From: Rubrobacter xylanophilus
GTDB taxonomy: Bacteria > Actinomycetota > Rubrobacteria > Rubrobacterales > Rubrobacteraceae
DNA: 64,000 nucleotides
Reading direction: 5' to 3'
NCBI RefSeq assembly: GCF_007164525.1
Contig: NZ_AP019791.1
Coordinates: 2,591,501-2,655,500, forward strand
Below, piece by piece: positions 1 to 8,416 of the stretch. The notes under the pieces are model-generated. The model saw only the letters and a list, made by a program, of their open reading frames with translations, was not told the origin of the DNA and ran no database searches. Numbering within the stretch: the stretch's first letter is position 1; every line of letters starts with the position of its first letter. The position numbers and the translations under genes are program-made.

Positions 1-380
1 ACTGAGAAACCGCGGCTCTGCAGCCATTCATCTATGATCTCTCCGATACGGCGGCCGAGATAGGTGTCGCTGGTGAGCAGTATGTGCGCATCTGGCCTTC
101 CCGGGCTGGGTTTGAGGTCGCCGCCGAAGTAGGTTATGAGGCCGTTCAGCTCAGCGCTGAGGCTCCTGATCTCATCGAGGTTCTTCGTTCCAGAGAGTAG
201 CCGGCTGCGCTCATCTATGTGCTGGTCGAGTAGCTCCTTGTCTTGGGCAGAGAGATCTCGCTCGGTGTGGTTGGCGAGCTGATTGATTCGTGCCCGCACC
301 TCCTGATCGACGCCGTTCGTGAGCAGACTCGTGCCACAGGTGGTGAGCACGAGCCTGTTCTTACTCTCAGCCATCTCCAT
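1..380 (-). CDS. CARF-domain CRISPR accessory protein, APE2256-like (3' part beyond the window)
   Basis: Only the first ~126 residues are present; the gene runs off the left edge. Reading leftward from the ATG at 380 gives MEMAESKNRLVLTTCGTSLLTN at the start. The sequence TTCGTSLLTN is the nucleotide-binding strand-loop of the APE2256 type of CARF domain (Cas_APE2256), and LLTSDTYLGRRIGEII fits the later Rossmann strands. The start at 380 is chosen because AAGGA lies 6 nt upstream; the in-frame ATG at 374 is an alternative. The gene overlaps the 3' end of cmr6 by 14 nt, so it is probably translationally coupled. Family knowledge: such proteins bind cyclic oligoadenylate made by Cas10 and act as effector nucleases or as ring nucleases that remove the signal. 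The effector domain is not visible, so the role cannot be decided. Confidence 0.8.
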   Translation of the reverse strand, partial: MEMAESKNRLVLTTCGTSLLTNGVDQEVRARINQLANHTERDLSAQDKELLDQHIDERSRLLSGTKNLDEIRSLSAELNGLITYFGGDLKPSPGRPDAHILLTSDTYLGRRIGEIIDEWLQSRGFS

Positions 381-1587
381 GCTCTTTCCTTATCCTGAGC
401 CATCTCTTGGCGAGCTCCCGCTGTCGGGGTTTATGCTTCGGTTTGCCTTTCTTGCCCTTGGTTGCGTCTGGGTTCTTCAAAACATCGCCGTAGTGTTGTT
501 GCATGAATTCGTTGAAGAGCTCTATGGCGTCGCGTTCGGGTTCTGATTCCAGCCGATCCATCCAGCCCTCTATGACACCCTGTTGACTGAAGGCTTCTCT
601 TTGCTCTCGCCAGCGACCCTCAACGCTGGCACGGAAGAGCTCTGCGTAAAGCCCGGACTTGTCTCGCGTCTGCTCTTCTACCTCTCTCCTCTGGCGCTCT
701 TCCTCCTCACGTTTTTGCTTCTCGGCCTGCTCCTTCTCGCGCGCTCTCTCGAAGCGCTCTCTGGCCTCTACGTCCTCGGCGAACCTGCCGTAACCGACGG
801 CGGTCTTGGCTCCTGCTCCGATCCACTCGAGCGCCTCCGCGAGCCACCCCTTTACGGTCCTGCAGTCTTCGGCGTACTCGGGCTTACGCGGCAGGATGCC
901 GAAGACGAAGCTCGCCCCCGCCTTTACGACGAGGAATGGGATCGGGTTCGGACTGTGCCAGTCGGCGGGAGGCTCATCTCCCTGATAGTACGGCACATAG
1001 TGCGGGGTCATGATATCCGCCTTGAGGGAGACCGGAGCGGTAGGGAGGGCATCGAGAAAGACGACCGAGCCCGCGTGGAACGCTCTGTCGTTTTTGCCCT
1101 CGCTTCCGAAGATGCGCTTTATTTGTGCTCTCTCCACTCCCTCGGCCCACTGCATGGCCCACGCCCTTACAGCCCCCTTGATGGAGGAGCCTGGCAGGTA
1201 GGGGGTGCCGAGAGTGTGGTGCCAGGTGAAGCCGTTCTCGACCGGGTGTTGCCGGCCCAGCCCGGTCACGAAGTCCGACTCCAGCCTGTAGTGGAGCACC
1301 TCGCCACCCTTACCCTCCACCAGACGGGCCAGGCGCATTTCGGCTGCCCTGAGCAGCTCTCTGTCGCCGCAGGGTTTTTCGGTTACGGTCTTTATCCAGT
1401 CCTGTTTGGGGTTTATGGTCTTCCTGTCTTTCCCCCGGACTATGGTGAATGCTTCGAGGCTCCAGGCTTCAAGCCCGTGTTTCTGAGGATCTTTGCACCA
1501 CTCGTTGCAGAACTTGTCGTACCAGAGACCGGCGTTGCCCCCTTCCCAGCTCAGTTTGCCCTGGGCTTCCCTGTAGAGCGGGCGCAT
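367..1587 (-). CDS. cmr6: Type III-B RAMP protein Cmr6 with charged C-terminal extension
   Basis: Cas7-like RAMP subunit at the crRNA 3' side of the Cmr effector complex. The ATG at 1587 follows GGAGGAG and shares one base with the cmr5 stop, so the longer upstream reading is not used. Residues ~85-125 hold the Cmr6 core GLGRQHPVENGF and YLPGSSIKGAVRAW. A second signature, GAGAKTAVGYGRF, lies near residue 255 and is the glycine-rich RAMP loop. After it the protein (406 aa) continues with a highly charged, probably coiled-coil stretch of Glu/Arg/Lys and a basic tail, making it longer than a minimal Cmr6. The tail could bind RNA or the neighbouring subunit; this is inference. It is the last cmr gene and overlaps the following CARF gene. 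Confidence 0.9.
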   Translation of the reverse strand: MRPLYREAQGKLSWEGGNAGLWYDKFCNEWCKDPQKHGLEAWSLEAFTIVRGKDRKTINPKQDWIKTVTEKPCGDRELLRAAEMRLARLVEGKGGEVLHYRLESDFVTGLGRQHPVENGFTWHHTLGTPYLPGSSIKGAVRAWAMQWAEGVERAQIKRIFGSEGKNDRAFHAGSVVFLDALPTAPVSLKADIMTPHYVPYYQGDEPPADWHSPNPIPFLVVKAGASFVFGILPRKPEYAEDCRTVKGWLAEALEWIGAGAKTAVGYGRFAEDVEARERFERAREKEQAEKQKREEEERQRREVEEQTRDKSGLYAELFRASVEGRWREQREAFSQQGVIEGWMDRLESEPERDAIELFNEFMQQHYGDVLKNPDATKGKKGKPKHKPRQRELAKRWLRIRKEHGDG

Positions 1588-1982
1588 CACTCCTCCCCCC
1601 TCTCGCCTTCGAGGAAGGCATCGGCGAACTTCTTGAGCCACGTGAGATAGGCGAGGGCCTCGGCCTGCGCGCGGAGGTAGTCGTCCTGTGAGCCCTCCGT
1701 GATGTTCTTCAGCAGATCGCCCCGCGGATAAGGGCTCTCTGCGTCGCCGCCGCAGAGCCAGCCGGAGAGGTGTTCGTAGAGCTGGAGATAGCCCTTGCGG
1801 TCTTTGCGGGACAGCGCGGTAGCCGCAGCCTGTCCGAGTCCGCCCGACAGGATGGCCGCCGGAAGGGCGCTGACGTAGCTCTTGTAGTTGCCGTACCCGT
1901 CTTTCCCTCTCTTCTGCAACTCGGTGATCTTCGCGAGCGCGTGCGCCGCCCGGCGCTGCTCCAGCGTCCTCTCTTCCGCCAT
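1587..1982 (-). CDS. cmr5: Type III-B small subunit Cmr5
   Basis: 131-residue alpha-helical small subunit of the Cmr complex. It begins MAEERTLEQRRAAHALAKI and contains YKSYVSALPAAILSGGLGQAAA followed by YLQLYEHLSGWL, the pattern of Cmr5 proteins. The ATG at 1982 is preceded by GGAGGG four bases upstream and shares a base with the cmr4 stop. An in-frame ATG at 1994 has no ribosome site. Cmr5 forms the minor filament beside Cmr4 and contacts target RNA. The position between cmr4 and cmr6 and the length are normal. Confidence 0.9.
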   Translation of the reverse strand: MAEERTLEQRRAAHALAKITELQKRGKDGYGNYKSYVSALPAAILSGGLGQAAATALSRKDRKGYLQLYEHLSGWLCGGDAESPYPRGDLLKNITEGSQDDYLRAQAEALAYLTWLKKFADAFLEGERGEE

Positions 1983-2776
1983 CAGTCCCTCCATCCGAGC
2001 GAGAACCAGCCCTGCCCGACCGTCTCGTTCCCCCCGACCTGCAGGTAGTCCCCGATCTTCTCTTTCACGTCGTCGAGGGTGCCGTTTTTGCCGTTTCTCT
2101 GGGCGAGCACCGAGTACATCAGGGTGTCGGGCGGGAGCGTCTCTTCGTACCAGAGATTCTCGCTCTTCTTGTTCGTGTCGAGCACGTTCCTGGCCTGCAC
2201 GGGGAGCCCGTAGCGGGCGAACCACGCGAAGTCGTCGTCGTGCAGGATGGTGAGCCGTTCTCCGAGACGTTCTCGGACGTTCTTGTGCGGGATCAGGGAG
2301 CCGACCGCCTCCACCACGTCCTCCGGAACATCTCCCGTGACCTCGAAGCTGCGCTCCTCCAGAAAGAGCCTGCCACTCCCTCCGGCGAGGGCTCTCTTGC
2401 GCTCCACTGCGGGGATGTTGAAGCCCGCGTCCGCTTTCCCGGAGCGCTTCAGGTCGCGCTCGAGGCGCTCCAGGAGGTGCGGGCAGGTGACCCACTTGAA
2501 CGCGCTCGTGAGGCTGCGCACCGGCAGGAGCAGGAGCCGGGCGTCAGAGACGAGGAGGTCGCCCGCATTGTCCTGCTCCCCGAAGATGCGCTTCGCGCCT
2601 TCGTCATCCTGCTGTCTGTAGTCGTCGAGCAGTGCGCCTTTGAGGCTCGAGCCCGCGATGAACGGGTAGTCCGTCGCCGCCTCGCGCGCCACGGGGAGGT
2701 CTATGGCCCCGGTGGTCTGCCCCGTGCCGGGGTGCACGAAGGTCTCGGCCAGCATGCCCACGATCTTTGCTCTCAT
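1982..2776 (-). CDS. cmr4: Type III-B backbone RNase subunit Cmr4
   Basis: 264-residue Cas7-family backbone subunit. Family knowledge: Cmr4 polymerises along the crRNA and each copy cuts target RNA with an aspartate in a loop near residue 26. Here Asp26 is present in TTGAIDLPVAREAAT, so target RNA cleavage should be intact. RAMP features follow: FIAGSSLKGALLDDYR near residue 40 and the late glycine-rich VGGNETVGQGWF. The ATG at 2776 has GGAGGGTGGAG immediately upstream and overlaps the cmr3 stop as ATGA. It is somewhat shorter than many Cmr4 proteins but complete at both ends. Confidence 0.92.
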   Translation of the reverse strand: MRAKIVGMLAETFVHPGTGQTTGAIDLPVAREAATDYPFIAGSSLKGALLDDYRQQDDEGAKRIFGEQDNAGDLLVSDARLLLLPVRSLTSAFKWVTCPHLLERLERDLKRSGKADAGFNIPAVERKRALAGGSGRLFLEERSFEVTGDVPEDVVEAVGSLIPHKNVRERLGERLTILHDDDFAWFARYGLPVQARNVLDTNKKSENLWYEETLPPDTLMYSVLAQRNGKNGTLDDVKEKIGDYLQVGGNETVGQGWFSLGWRD

Positions 2777-3831
2777 CTCCACCCTCCTATCAGGATCTGT
2801 CCGTAGCCCCACTCTCTTTTGTCTCCGATGTGCCTGGTGTGCATCTCTTTCACCTCGTCCGGCTTTGCCGCCTCGGCCTCCATGAACCACGTGCTGCCGG
2901 GGGGAAGGTATGGTTCGAGGGGAAGGGGTTTCTTTTTCTCCGTGTCCCAGCCCCCTATCAGGACCGGCTTCCCGACGCAGGCCGAGACCACCCGACCCGG
3001 CAGCCCTGGAAGCGCTCCGCCGGGCTTTCTCCAGCCCTCGTCTCTTATTCGTGCCGGGGTGATGAGCGTCGCGGTGTAGCGCAGGCTGCCTCCCCCGGGC
3101 TCCAGGCTTGGGGCCTCCGGTAGAGAGAGCTCGCACGGCTTCAGGTTCGCCATGCGGCTCTCCCCTCCGAGCGTGAGCAGACCTGGAGCTTCGCCTTCGT
3201 AGCCTTCGACGCCGGCTGCGAGCGCAACGCCCTTCTTCAGGCGTACGTGGGTTGTCTGGTAGAGGGCATCCTCGTTGGTGGTGCGGCTGTCGGGATCGCG
3301 CTGAATACCGACTCGGTTCTCCCCACTCCAGAGCTCCGAGGCTTCGAAGACGTCTTCTGGATCGGGGGTCTCTCCTCGTAGCGCCTTTTCCATGCCTCTA
3401 CGGGTGAGATACGCTTTTTCCAACGGCTTGAGGCCCTTGGTCCTCGTACTGATCTCGGGAAGCTGCGCCTCCCCGATATCGGTGCTGAGCGCAGCTTCGC
3501 CGGGCCTGAGAAACACAAGGGTCCTGCCTGAGCGCAGCAGGTGCAGCGGGACTGGGAAGAGGGGTTCTCCGTCTTTTGCCACGTAGGTACCGGAGAATCG
3601 CAAGGGACCGAGGTCTGCACCGTCGCCGAGCTTCTTCTTAATGTCCTCTGACCAGTCACCGTACTGCCAGCCGAGCCTGCGGGCGAAGGCGGCCCGGAGC
3701 GCGCCGACGACGGTGGTGGGGGAGGGAGGGAAGGTCCCCAGAACCTCCATCTGCCCCGTCTCACCGGCGTTGAAGGGACTGCCGTCCCTGAAAAAGAGCG
3801 TGTCGAGCGGCTCGAGCAGGTAGTATCTCAC
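2773..3831 (-). CDS. cmr3: Type III-B crRNA 5'-end subunit Cmr3
   Basis: 352-residue Cas5-like subunit that pairs with Cas10 and holds the crRNA 5' tag. The N-terminus YYLLEPLDTLFFRDGSPFNAGE is a Cmr3 hallmark. A RAMP-type end is present, with KPVLIGGWDTEKKKPLPL and the terminal GYGQILIGGWR. The start is GTG at 3831, sharing GTGA with the cmr2 stop; the next gene cmr4 overlaps its stop by 4 nt. Length and order are standard. Confidence 0.92.
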   Translation of the reverse strand: MRYYLLEPLDTLFFRDGSPFNAGETGQMEVLGTFPPSPTTVVGALRAAFARRLGWQYGDWSEDIKKKLGDGADLGPLRFSGTYVAKDGEPLFPVPLHLLRSGRTLVFLRPGEAALSTDIGEAQLPEISTRTKGLKPLEKAYLTRRGMEKALRGETPDPEDVFEASELWSGENRVGIQRDPDSRTTNEDALYQTTHVRLKKGVALAAGVEGYEGEAPGLLTLGGESRMANLKPCELSLPEAPSLEPGGGSLRYTATLITPARIRDEGWRKPGGALPGLPGRVVSACVGKPVLIGGWDTEKKKPLPLEPYLPPGSTWFMEAEAAKPDEVKEMHTRHIGDKREWGYGQILIGGWR

Positions 3832-5711
3832 CTCTCCACCCCCCTTCCCTTGGTCGCGAGGAAGCGCACCAGCATCGCCCCCGAAACATCGAGCGTCCCT
3901 TCATCGGCCGGCTCGCCTCCCCGGCGTTCGCGGCACACCTTCAGGAGTTGCTCGATGACCGCCTCTGCCTTCTCTCTGTCTCCTTCGCGCTCCCGGCTCT
4001 TCAGGTACTCGGCGACGAGGAGTTTTTCGGCGTCGAGGCCGGGTATGAGCGTGTGATCGTCCTCCCCGGTGAGAACCCCGAAGCGTTCGCGCACGTTGTA
4101 GAAGAATCGGCCGGCGAACTGCTCGTCGAAGGAGGACGCGAGGTTCTGCAGGTGTCTTGCGATGAGGGTTCCTCCGGGGCTTTCTTCCCAGCCGGAGACC
4201 CACTCGACGGTGCGCCCGCTGCCGGTGAGCACGCTCACCGCGAGGCTGTCGCGGCCGTTTTTATCTTTGGCAACCTCGTCGAGCAGTCGGTGCGCCTCGC
4301 GCATCACCGAGCGCAGGGTGGTGTTGTAGTGGGCGAAGACGAGCCCGGCGGAGATTGTGGTTCTGAGTGGCTCGCCATCTTCGCCTTTTGGCCTCCGGAC
4401 GCCGAGTACATCATCGAAGGATTTCAGGAAACGCTCCCTGAGCTTCTCCGCCGCGCTCAGGGCTCTGTCGAGCGGCAGGAGCGCGAGCACGTCGTCGCCT
4501 CCGGCGTAGACCGTCCGGCCGCAGTGCTCACCGACGATCTCATCGACCCCTTCGGTGAAGCGCGCCAGCGCCCGGGAGACGTCTTTCGGGTCTATCTGAT
4601 CGTGCTGTAGCAGGCTCCCGAGCCGGTCTCCGTCCATCAAGAGCAGCGCGTAGAAAGGCGATGCCGGGTGCCCCACTGCTCTGTTCAGCTTGCTCAGGAC
4701 GTCGAGCAGCTTCTCTCGTTTCTGCGCGGAGAGCTCGGGCATGGCTCGCTCGTTGTCGAGCGCCGTCTTGTGGAAGAGATTGCCGTCGAGCTTCGCGAAT
4801 CTTCCGGCGCCCCTCAAGCACGGGAGCTTCGTGTCGTACTCACCGAAGGCCCAGCGCGGGGTGCCGTCTTCCTCCAGTATGCACAGATACTCTTTGGCCT
4901 CCGACCTTTCGTGGGCTTCCTCAATCCAGGGAACCGCCGCCATGTACGGTGTCGAGGGCCAGGTGCCCGCCTCGAGCTTCCAGCCGATAACTTCCTCTGC
5001 GACGCCTGGGAAGAGCCGCTTGATGAGCGCGATGGCGCACAGCCGCTCGTGCTCTCCCAGGTTGAGCTCGCCGCTCTCTTGGCGGAGTGCATTCCAGAAG
5101 GCGTCCTGCGACTTGCGCTTCCGTGCCCTCACGTACCCGGAGATCTCCTGCCAGTTCCCCATCAGGGTGCACTTGTCCCCCGGCTCGGCGGGTGGGTGGT
5201 GCGTGCGCCAGTTCTTGCGAAGGTCGAGCCAGCGCTGGTCGCTGCGGTCGCCGGGGTCTTCTCCCGAGACCCAACTCATCTCCCAGAAGCTCTCTACCTG
5301 CCGTTCCCAGATCTCCTTCGTACCGTTGCCATGCTCCGCCACCGGCGCGACGTAGCGCTCCCAGACCACATCGGCGATCCCTTTCCACCCGCTCTGTACC
5401 GCGTCACGGCATCTCTTCGGATCGAAGTCGTCCGGTACCTCCGCCTTGAAGCGGTTCGGTAGCGAGCCGATCTGCGGGTTTTCGTCGGTAGACAGCGGGC
5501 GTCGCATGATCGCCGCGAGGAGCGGGTCGGTCACGTTCGTCTGGCCCCCGACATCGGGAAAGGCTATCTTCCCTCCGCCATCGAGCACCGCGCGCATCGC
5601 CTGCCCGGAGAGGTAGGAGAGCAGGAAAGAACCAGACCAGAGATCACGCGTACGCCGCGCCTGGGAGACGAACCCCTGCACCGGACCGAGGGTGAAGTGG
5701 AGTAGCTTCAT
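3828..5711 (-). CDS. cmr2: Type III-B Cas10/Cmr2 with GGDD cyclase motif and no HD domain
   Basis: Large subunit of the Cmr complex, 627 aa. The ATG at 5711 is preferred to the in-frame GTG at 5717 because AAGGTG is spaced for the ATG. The protein begins directly with LLHFTLGPVQGFVSQARRTR, which in longer Cmr2 proteins follows an N-terminal HD nuclease domain, so that DNase domain is absent here. The palm domain carries LLLMDGDRLGSLL near residue 358 and the cyclase signature YAGGDDVLAL with GGDD at 404-407. It should therefore make cyclic oligoadenylates on target binding. Interference would depend on Cmr4 RNA cleavage and on the two CARF proteins encoded on either side of cmr1-cmr6. Confidence 0.93.
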   Translation of the reverse strand: MKLLHFTLGPVQGFVSQARRTRDLWSGSFLLSYLSGQAMRAVLDGGGKIAFPDVGGQTNVTDPLLAAIMRRPLSTDENPQIGSLPNRFKAEVPDDFDPKRCRDAVQSGWKGIADVVWERYVAPVAEHGNGTKEIWERQVESFWEMSWVSGEDPGDRSDQRWLDLRKNWRTHHPPAEPGDKCTLMGNWQEISGYVRARKRKSQDAFWNALRQESGELNLGEHERLCAIALIKRLFPGVAEEVIGWKLEAGTWPSTPYMAAVPWIEEAHERSEAKEYLCILEEDGTPRWAFGEYDTKLPCLRGAGRFAKLDGNLFHKTALDNERAMPELSAQKREKLLDVLSKLNRAVGHPASPFYALLLMDGDRLGSLLQHDQIDPKDVSRALARFTEGVDEIVGEHCGRTVYAGGDDVLALLPLDRALSAAEKLRERFLKSFDDVLGVRRPKGEDGEPLRTTISAGLVFAHYNTTLRSVMREAHRLLDEVAKDKNGRDSLAVSVLTGSGRTVEWVSGWEESPGGTLIARHLQNLASSFDEQFAGRFFYNVRERFGVLTGEDDHTLIPGLDAEKLLVAEYLKSREREGDREKAEAVIEQLLKVCRERRGGEPADEGTLDVSGAMLVRFLATKGRGVER

Positions 5712-5713
5712 GA

Positions 5714-6661
5714 TCACACCTTATTCAGAAACGTTTGTGCTGTTTGCCATTCTCCACTCGGTGAAGGTTGGCGAGATAAAAATGCTCCGGGGAGGAGCGT
5801 GACGACCGGTGCGGCGCGTCCGTCTGGGAACTGGTGTATGTGCAGGAAAACCGGGCTCGCCCGGCGCTCGTTGGCGTTCTGGTAGCGGGCGCCTTTCATA
5901 CGCAACTGCCGGGGCAACCCGAAGGCTTCACGCAGCGTTTTGCCTCTGCCGCCCAGAGCTTTGAGAAAGTCGCGGTAGGTCTGAGCCAGGGATCTCTGCG
6001 CGGCAGCGGCGTCTGGATATAGCTTTCCTATGGCAAACGCAGTTTTATTACTGATACCAGTATAGGGTCCGGGTTTGCGCTGAGACTGGAGAAGGTTTTC
6101 GAGAGTTTTTCTTAACTCCTGCTCATTCTTTGGAGGTTCCCATTCTTTTATCCCTTCTATCTTCATGAGCGTCAGACTGCCCCAGCTTTTGCGAGATCTC
6201 CCCCCAAGTCCACCAAGGAGGCCCAGCGCCTTCAGCGGGGCTTCCATCTCCTCCAGAGCTCGCCGGTCTCTTGCAGATATGATCAGGCTGAATGTGAAGC
6301 CAGGCTTGATGTAGTCTCTGGTAGGACGCAACTTTTTGTCTACCAAACCGTAGCCCACGTACCCCTGCCAGGTGTTGGGTCCCCACTTCTTTGCTTCTTG
6401 TTTCCCCAGAAACGATTCCAGATTTTCGGCTGCCGTTAGGCGCATCAGCACCTTCGACTGCCCCTCGTCGGTGCTGCCGAAGAGGCGGGCTTCTTCTTCA
6501 CGGATCTTCTCGAGGTCGCCGTATCTGCCCCAGGCGAGGGCGCGCCACCAGAAGCGCAAAGCACCCTTTATGGAGGGGAGCCTCAGCTCGGCTTTTGACT
6601 GATCGGCCCCGCTCATGAACATCGGGGTGACGACGCGGAAGGTGGCCTCTATCTTCTCCAT
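5714..6661 (-). CDS. cmr1: Type III-B RAMP protein Cmr1
   Basis: 315-residue Cas7-like cap subunit of the Cmr complex. The first 70 residues contain RVVTPMFMSGADQSKAEL and LRLPSIKGALRFWWRALA, the classic Cmr1 motif. GLLGGLGGRSRKSWGSLTL near residue 150 is the glycine-rich loop. Two starts are possible, GTG at 6664 and ATG at 6661; AGGAGG is best spaced for the ATG, which overlaps the upstream stop as TGATG. cmr1 is the first gene of the cmr1-cmr6 block and directly follows the CARF-HEPN-CARF gene, which argues that this protein is the block's signalling effector. Confidence 0.92.
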   Translation of the reverse strand: MEKIEATFRVVTPMFMSGADQSKAELRLPSIKGALRFWWRALAWGRYGDLEKIREEEARLFGSTDEGQSKVLMRLTAAENLESFLGKQEAKKWGPNTWQGYVGYGLVDKKLRPTRDYIKPGFTFSLIISARDRRALEEMEAPLKALGLLGGLGGRSRKSWGSLTLMKIEGIKEWEPPKNEQELRKTLENLLQSQRKPGPYTGISNKTAFAIGKLYPDAAAAQRSLAQTYRDFLKALGGRGKTLREAFGLPRQLRMKGARYQNANERRASPVFLHIHQFPDGRAAPVVTLLPGAFLSRQPSPSGEWQTAQTFLNKV

Positions 6662-8406
6662 CACTCCTCCTCTCCTCTTTCCGTTATGTCGATGACCTCG
6701 CCCCTTACGTATGGCCGCTTGCGTTGCTCCTCGGGGTCTCTACGGTCTATGCAGGCTACGGTGCGGGGCTCGAGGCCGAGGTCTCTTCGGAGCGCGGCCT
6801 CGATGCGTTCCACGGCCCAGCCGAGACACGTGGTGCCGCCGGTGCGGTTGACGATGACCTCCTGCGCTGCGGCCCAGCACGGTCCGTGTTCTTTCAGGGC
6901 CTCCTCGACCTTCTCTCGGGCTTCGTCGAAACCGTTGAAGGGATCGTCGAGGATAAGGCAGGAGACTTCGAGGTCTTCGCGGCCGGCTTCGGTCCGGATC
7001 TCGCCGACCTTCTGTTTGGCTTTCTGGCTCGTGATGATGAACAGATGGTCCGGGCTCTCCTGCACGATGGCGGTATAAAGCGCGCCGGGTGTCATCCCGA
7101 GCGGGGAGACGAGCCAGCGCTCGTCCTTGCGTTCGACCTCTGTGTTCCAGAAGCTGGGGGTGGCAAGGTTTCTCTCTATCCTATCGTGGAGGTCGCGCAT
7201 CACCTGTGCGTCGAACTTCACCATGTCCTCGCGCATCCCGGCGTGGGCGAGGGCGTTGCGCCTCTCTCTGACCTGATCCCAGAGTGTGGCCAGCTCTTGC
7301 TGCTCTTTGGAGAGAAGCTTCTTGAGCTGGGACGCTCCTCTGTTCCATGAGGCGATCACCCCGAGCCTGCGCTCCGCTCTCTGACGTTCTTCCCCCTCCA
7401 GCCAGCGTTTCGGGTTCTGCGTGTGGAGTATGACCGCCGAGACGATGAGCTCCCGCATCAGGGTCGCCGCAGCCCGGAGGTCCGAGATGGCGAGGTACCC
7501 GTCGACAAGGTGCGCCTGGCGCTCCAGCTCTTCGATCGTCAGGATCACGCCCTTCTTCGGTTTGTCTCCCTTTGGTACCTTTGGTTCCGGGAGCGCGAAG
7601 CTCTCGAGCCGCTCTTCCAGCTCCTCCCAGAAGCCCCTGAGCGGAGCGAGGTGTGAGAGCTCCTCCTCTGCCTCTGCGGAGCGCGCCTTTTCGAGCGTGC
7701 GGTGAGCTTCGAAGCCGGCCTCGAGCGGTATGCCGGAGGCGAGGGGTGCTTCGAGATCGCGCAGCGCACTGGCCACCTTCTGCAACCGGCTGAACTTCTG
7801 CTGGCTACCAGGCTGGTGCGATCTGCGCTGTATGTTCTTCAGCATCTCGGCCAGGAGCTTCGGGAGCAGGTAATCGGAGAAGAGCCTGACCCCGTAGGAC
7901 CACTCTGGCAAATCCACGAGCGGAGTGAGGTCGAAGATGGGGACGTTGTTGCTCTCGTCCCGGGCCTCGTAGGCTCCGTAGTAGACGCCGAGGATTTTTA
8001 TTCTCTTGCGCGCGGCGTAGTACTGAACCGCCGAGAGGAGCAGGGCCGGGAGGTGGCGGAAGCCGTGGGTGAGGTCCAGGACGACCTCATCGCCTTCTTT
8101 CAGGTGTTCCCCGAACTTCTCGAAGATCTCCCAGAGCTCCGCTTCGGATTTCCCGTCTGGAATGTCGACGGGTGTGCAGGTCCATCCTAGCGCTGCGGCT
8201 TCGGATCGCAGCCCGTCTCTGTACTTATCTCTGGCCCCCTGAGTCAGGAGTGCGACGAGTTCGAGGCCTTTTTCCTCGCCTGTTATGAAACTGCCTATCG
8301 CCACCGGGGCCAGTCTGGTCTCCTTGCGTCGCTCCCCGAAGGTGTAGGTGACCTTCTCGTAGCTTCCCGTCCCGATCGTGCAGATGAGCTTCTTCACCTT
8401 CTTCAC
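6661..8406 (-). CDS. CARF-HEPN-CARF protein (Csx1/Csm6-like predicted RNase with two CARF domains)
   Basis: Predicted cyclic-oligoadenylate-activated RNase of 581 aa. The GTG at 8406 follows AGGAGG by 6 nt and is chosen over an ATG at 8439, which would overlap cas4. Positions below count from the GTG start. The N-terminal CARF domain has LICTIGTGSYEKVTY at ~7-21 and the DxTHG motif VLDLTHGFRHLP at ~109-120, as in the TM1812/Csx2 group. A helical middle part (~170-415) carries RERRNALAHAGM, whose R-x4-H (RNALAH, ~383-388) is the HEPN RNase signature. The last ~150 residues form a second CARF-like Rossmann unit: WLVSPLGMTPGALYTAI, HLFIITSQ and VNRTGGTTCLGWA, the latter matching the TGGT loop of Card1/Can-type CARF domains. 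Two CARF units flanking a HEPN domain in one chain is unusual. The second could sense a different ligand or degrade it; that is inference. Confidence 0.85.
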   Translation of the reverse strand: MKKVKKLICTIGTGSYEKVTYTFGERRKETRLAPVAIGSFITGEEKGLELVALLTQGARDKYRDGLRSEAAALGWTCTPVDIPDGKSEAELWEIFEKFGEHLKEGDEVVLDLTHGFRHLPALLLSAVQYYAARKRIKILGVYYGAYEARDESNNVPIFDLTPLVDLPEWSYGVRLFSDYLLPKLLAEMLKNIQRRSHQPGSQQKFSRLQKVASALRDLEAPLASGIPLEAGFEAHRTLEKARSAEAEEELSHLAPLRGFWEELEERLESFALPEPKVPKGDKPKKGVILTIEELERQAHLVDGYLAISDLRAAATLMRELIVSAVILHTQNPKRWLEGEERQRAERRLGVIASWNRGASQLKKLLSKEQQELATLWDQVRERRNALAHAGMREDMVKFDAQVMRDLHDRIERNLATPSFWNTEVERKDERWLVSPLGMTPGALYTAIVQESPDHLFIITSQKAKQKVGEIRTEAGREDLEVSCLILDDPFNGFDEAREKVEEALKEHGPCWAAAQEVIVNRTGGTTCLGWAVERIEAALRRDLGLEPRTVACIDRRDPEEQRKRPYVRGEVIDITERGEEE

Positions 8407-8416
8407 CAATATCCTC

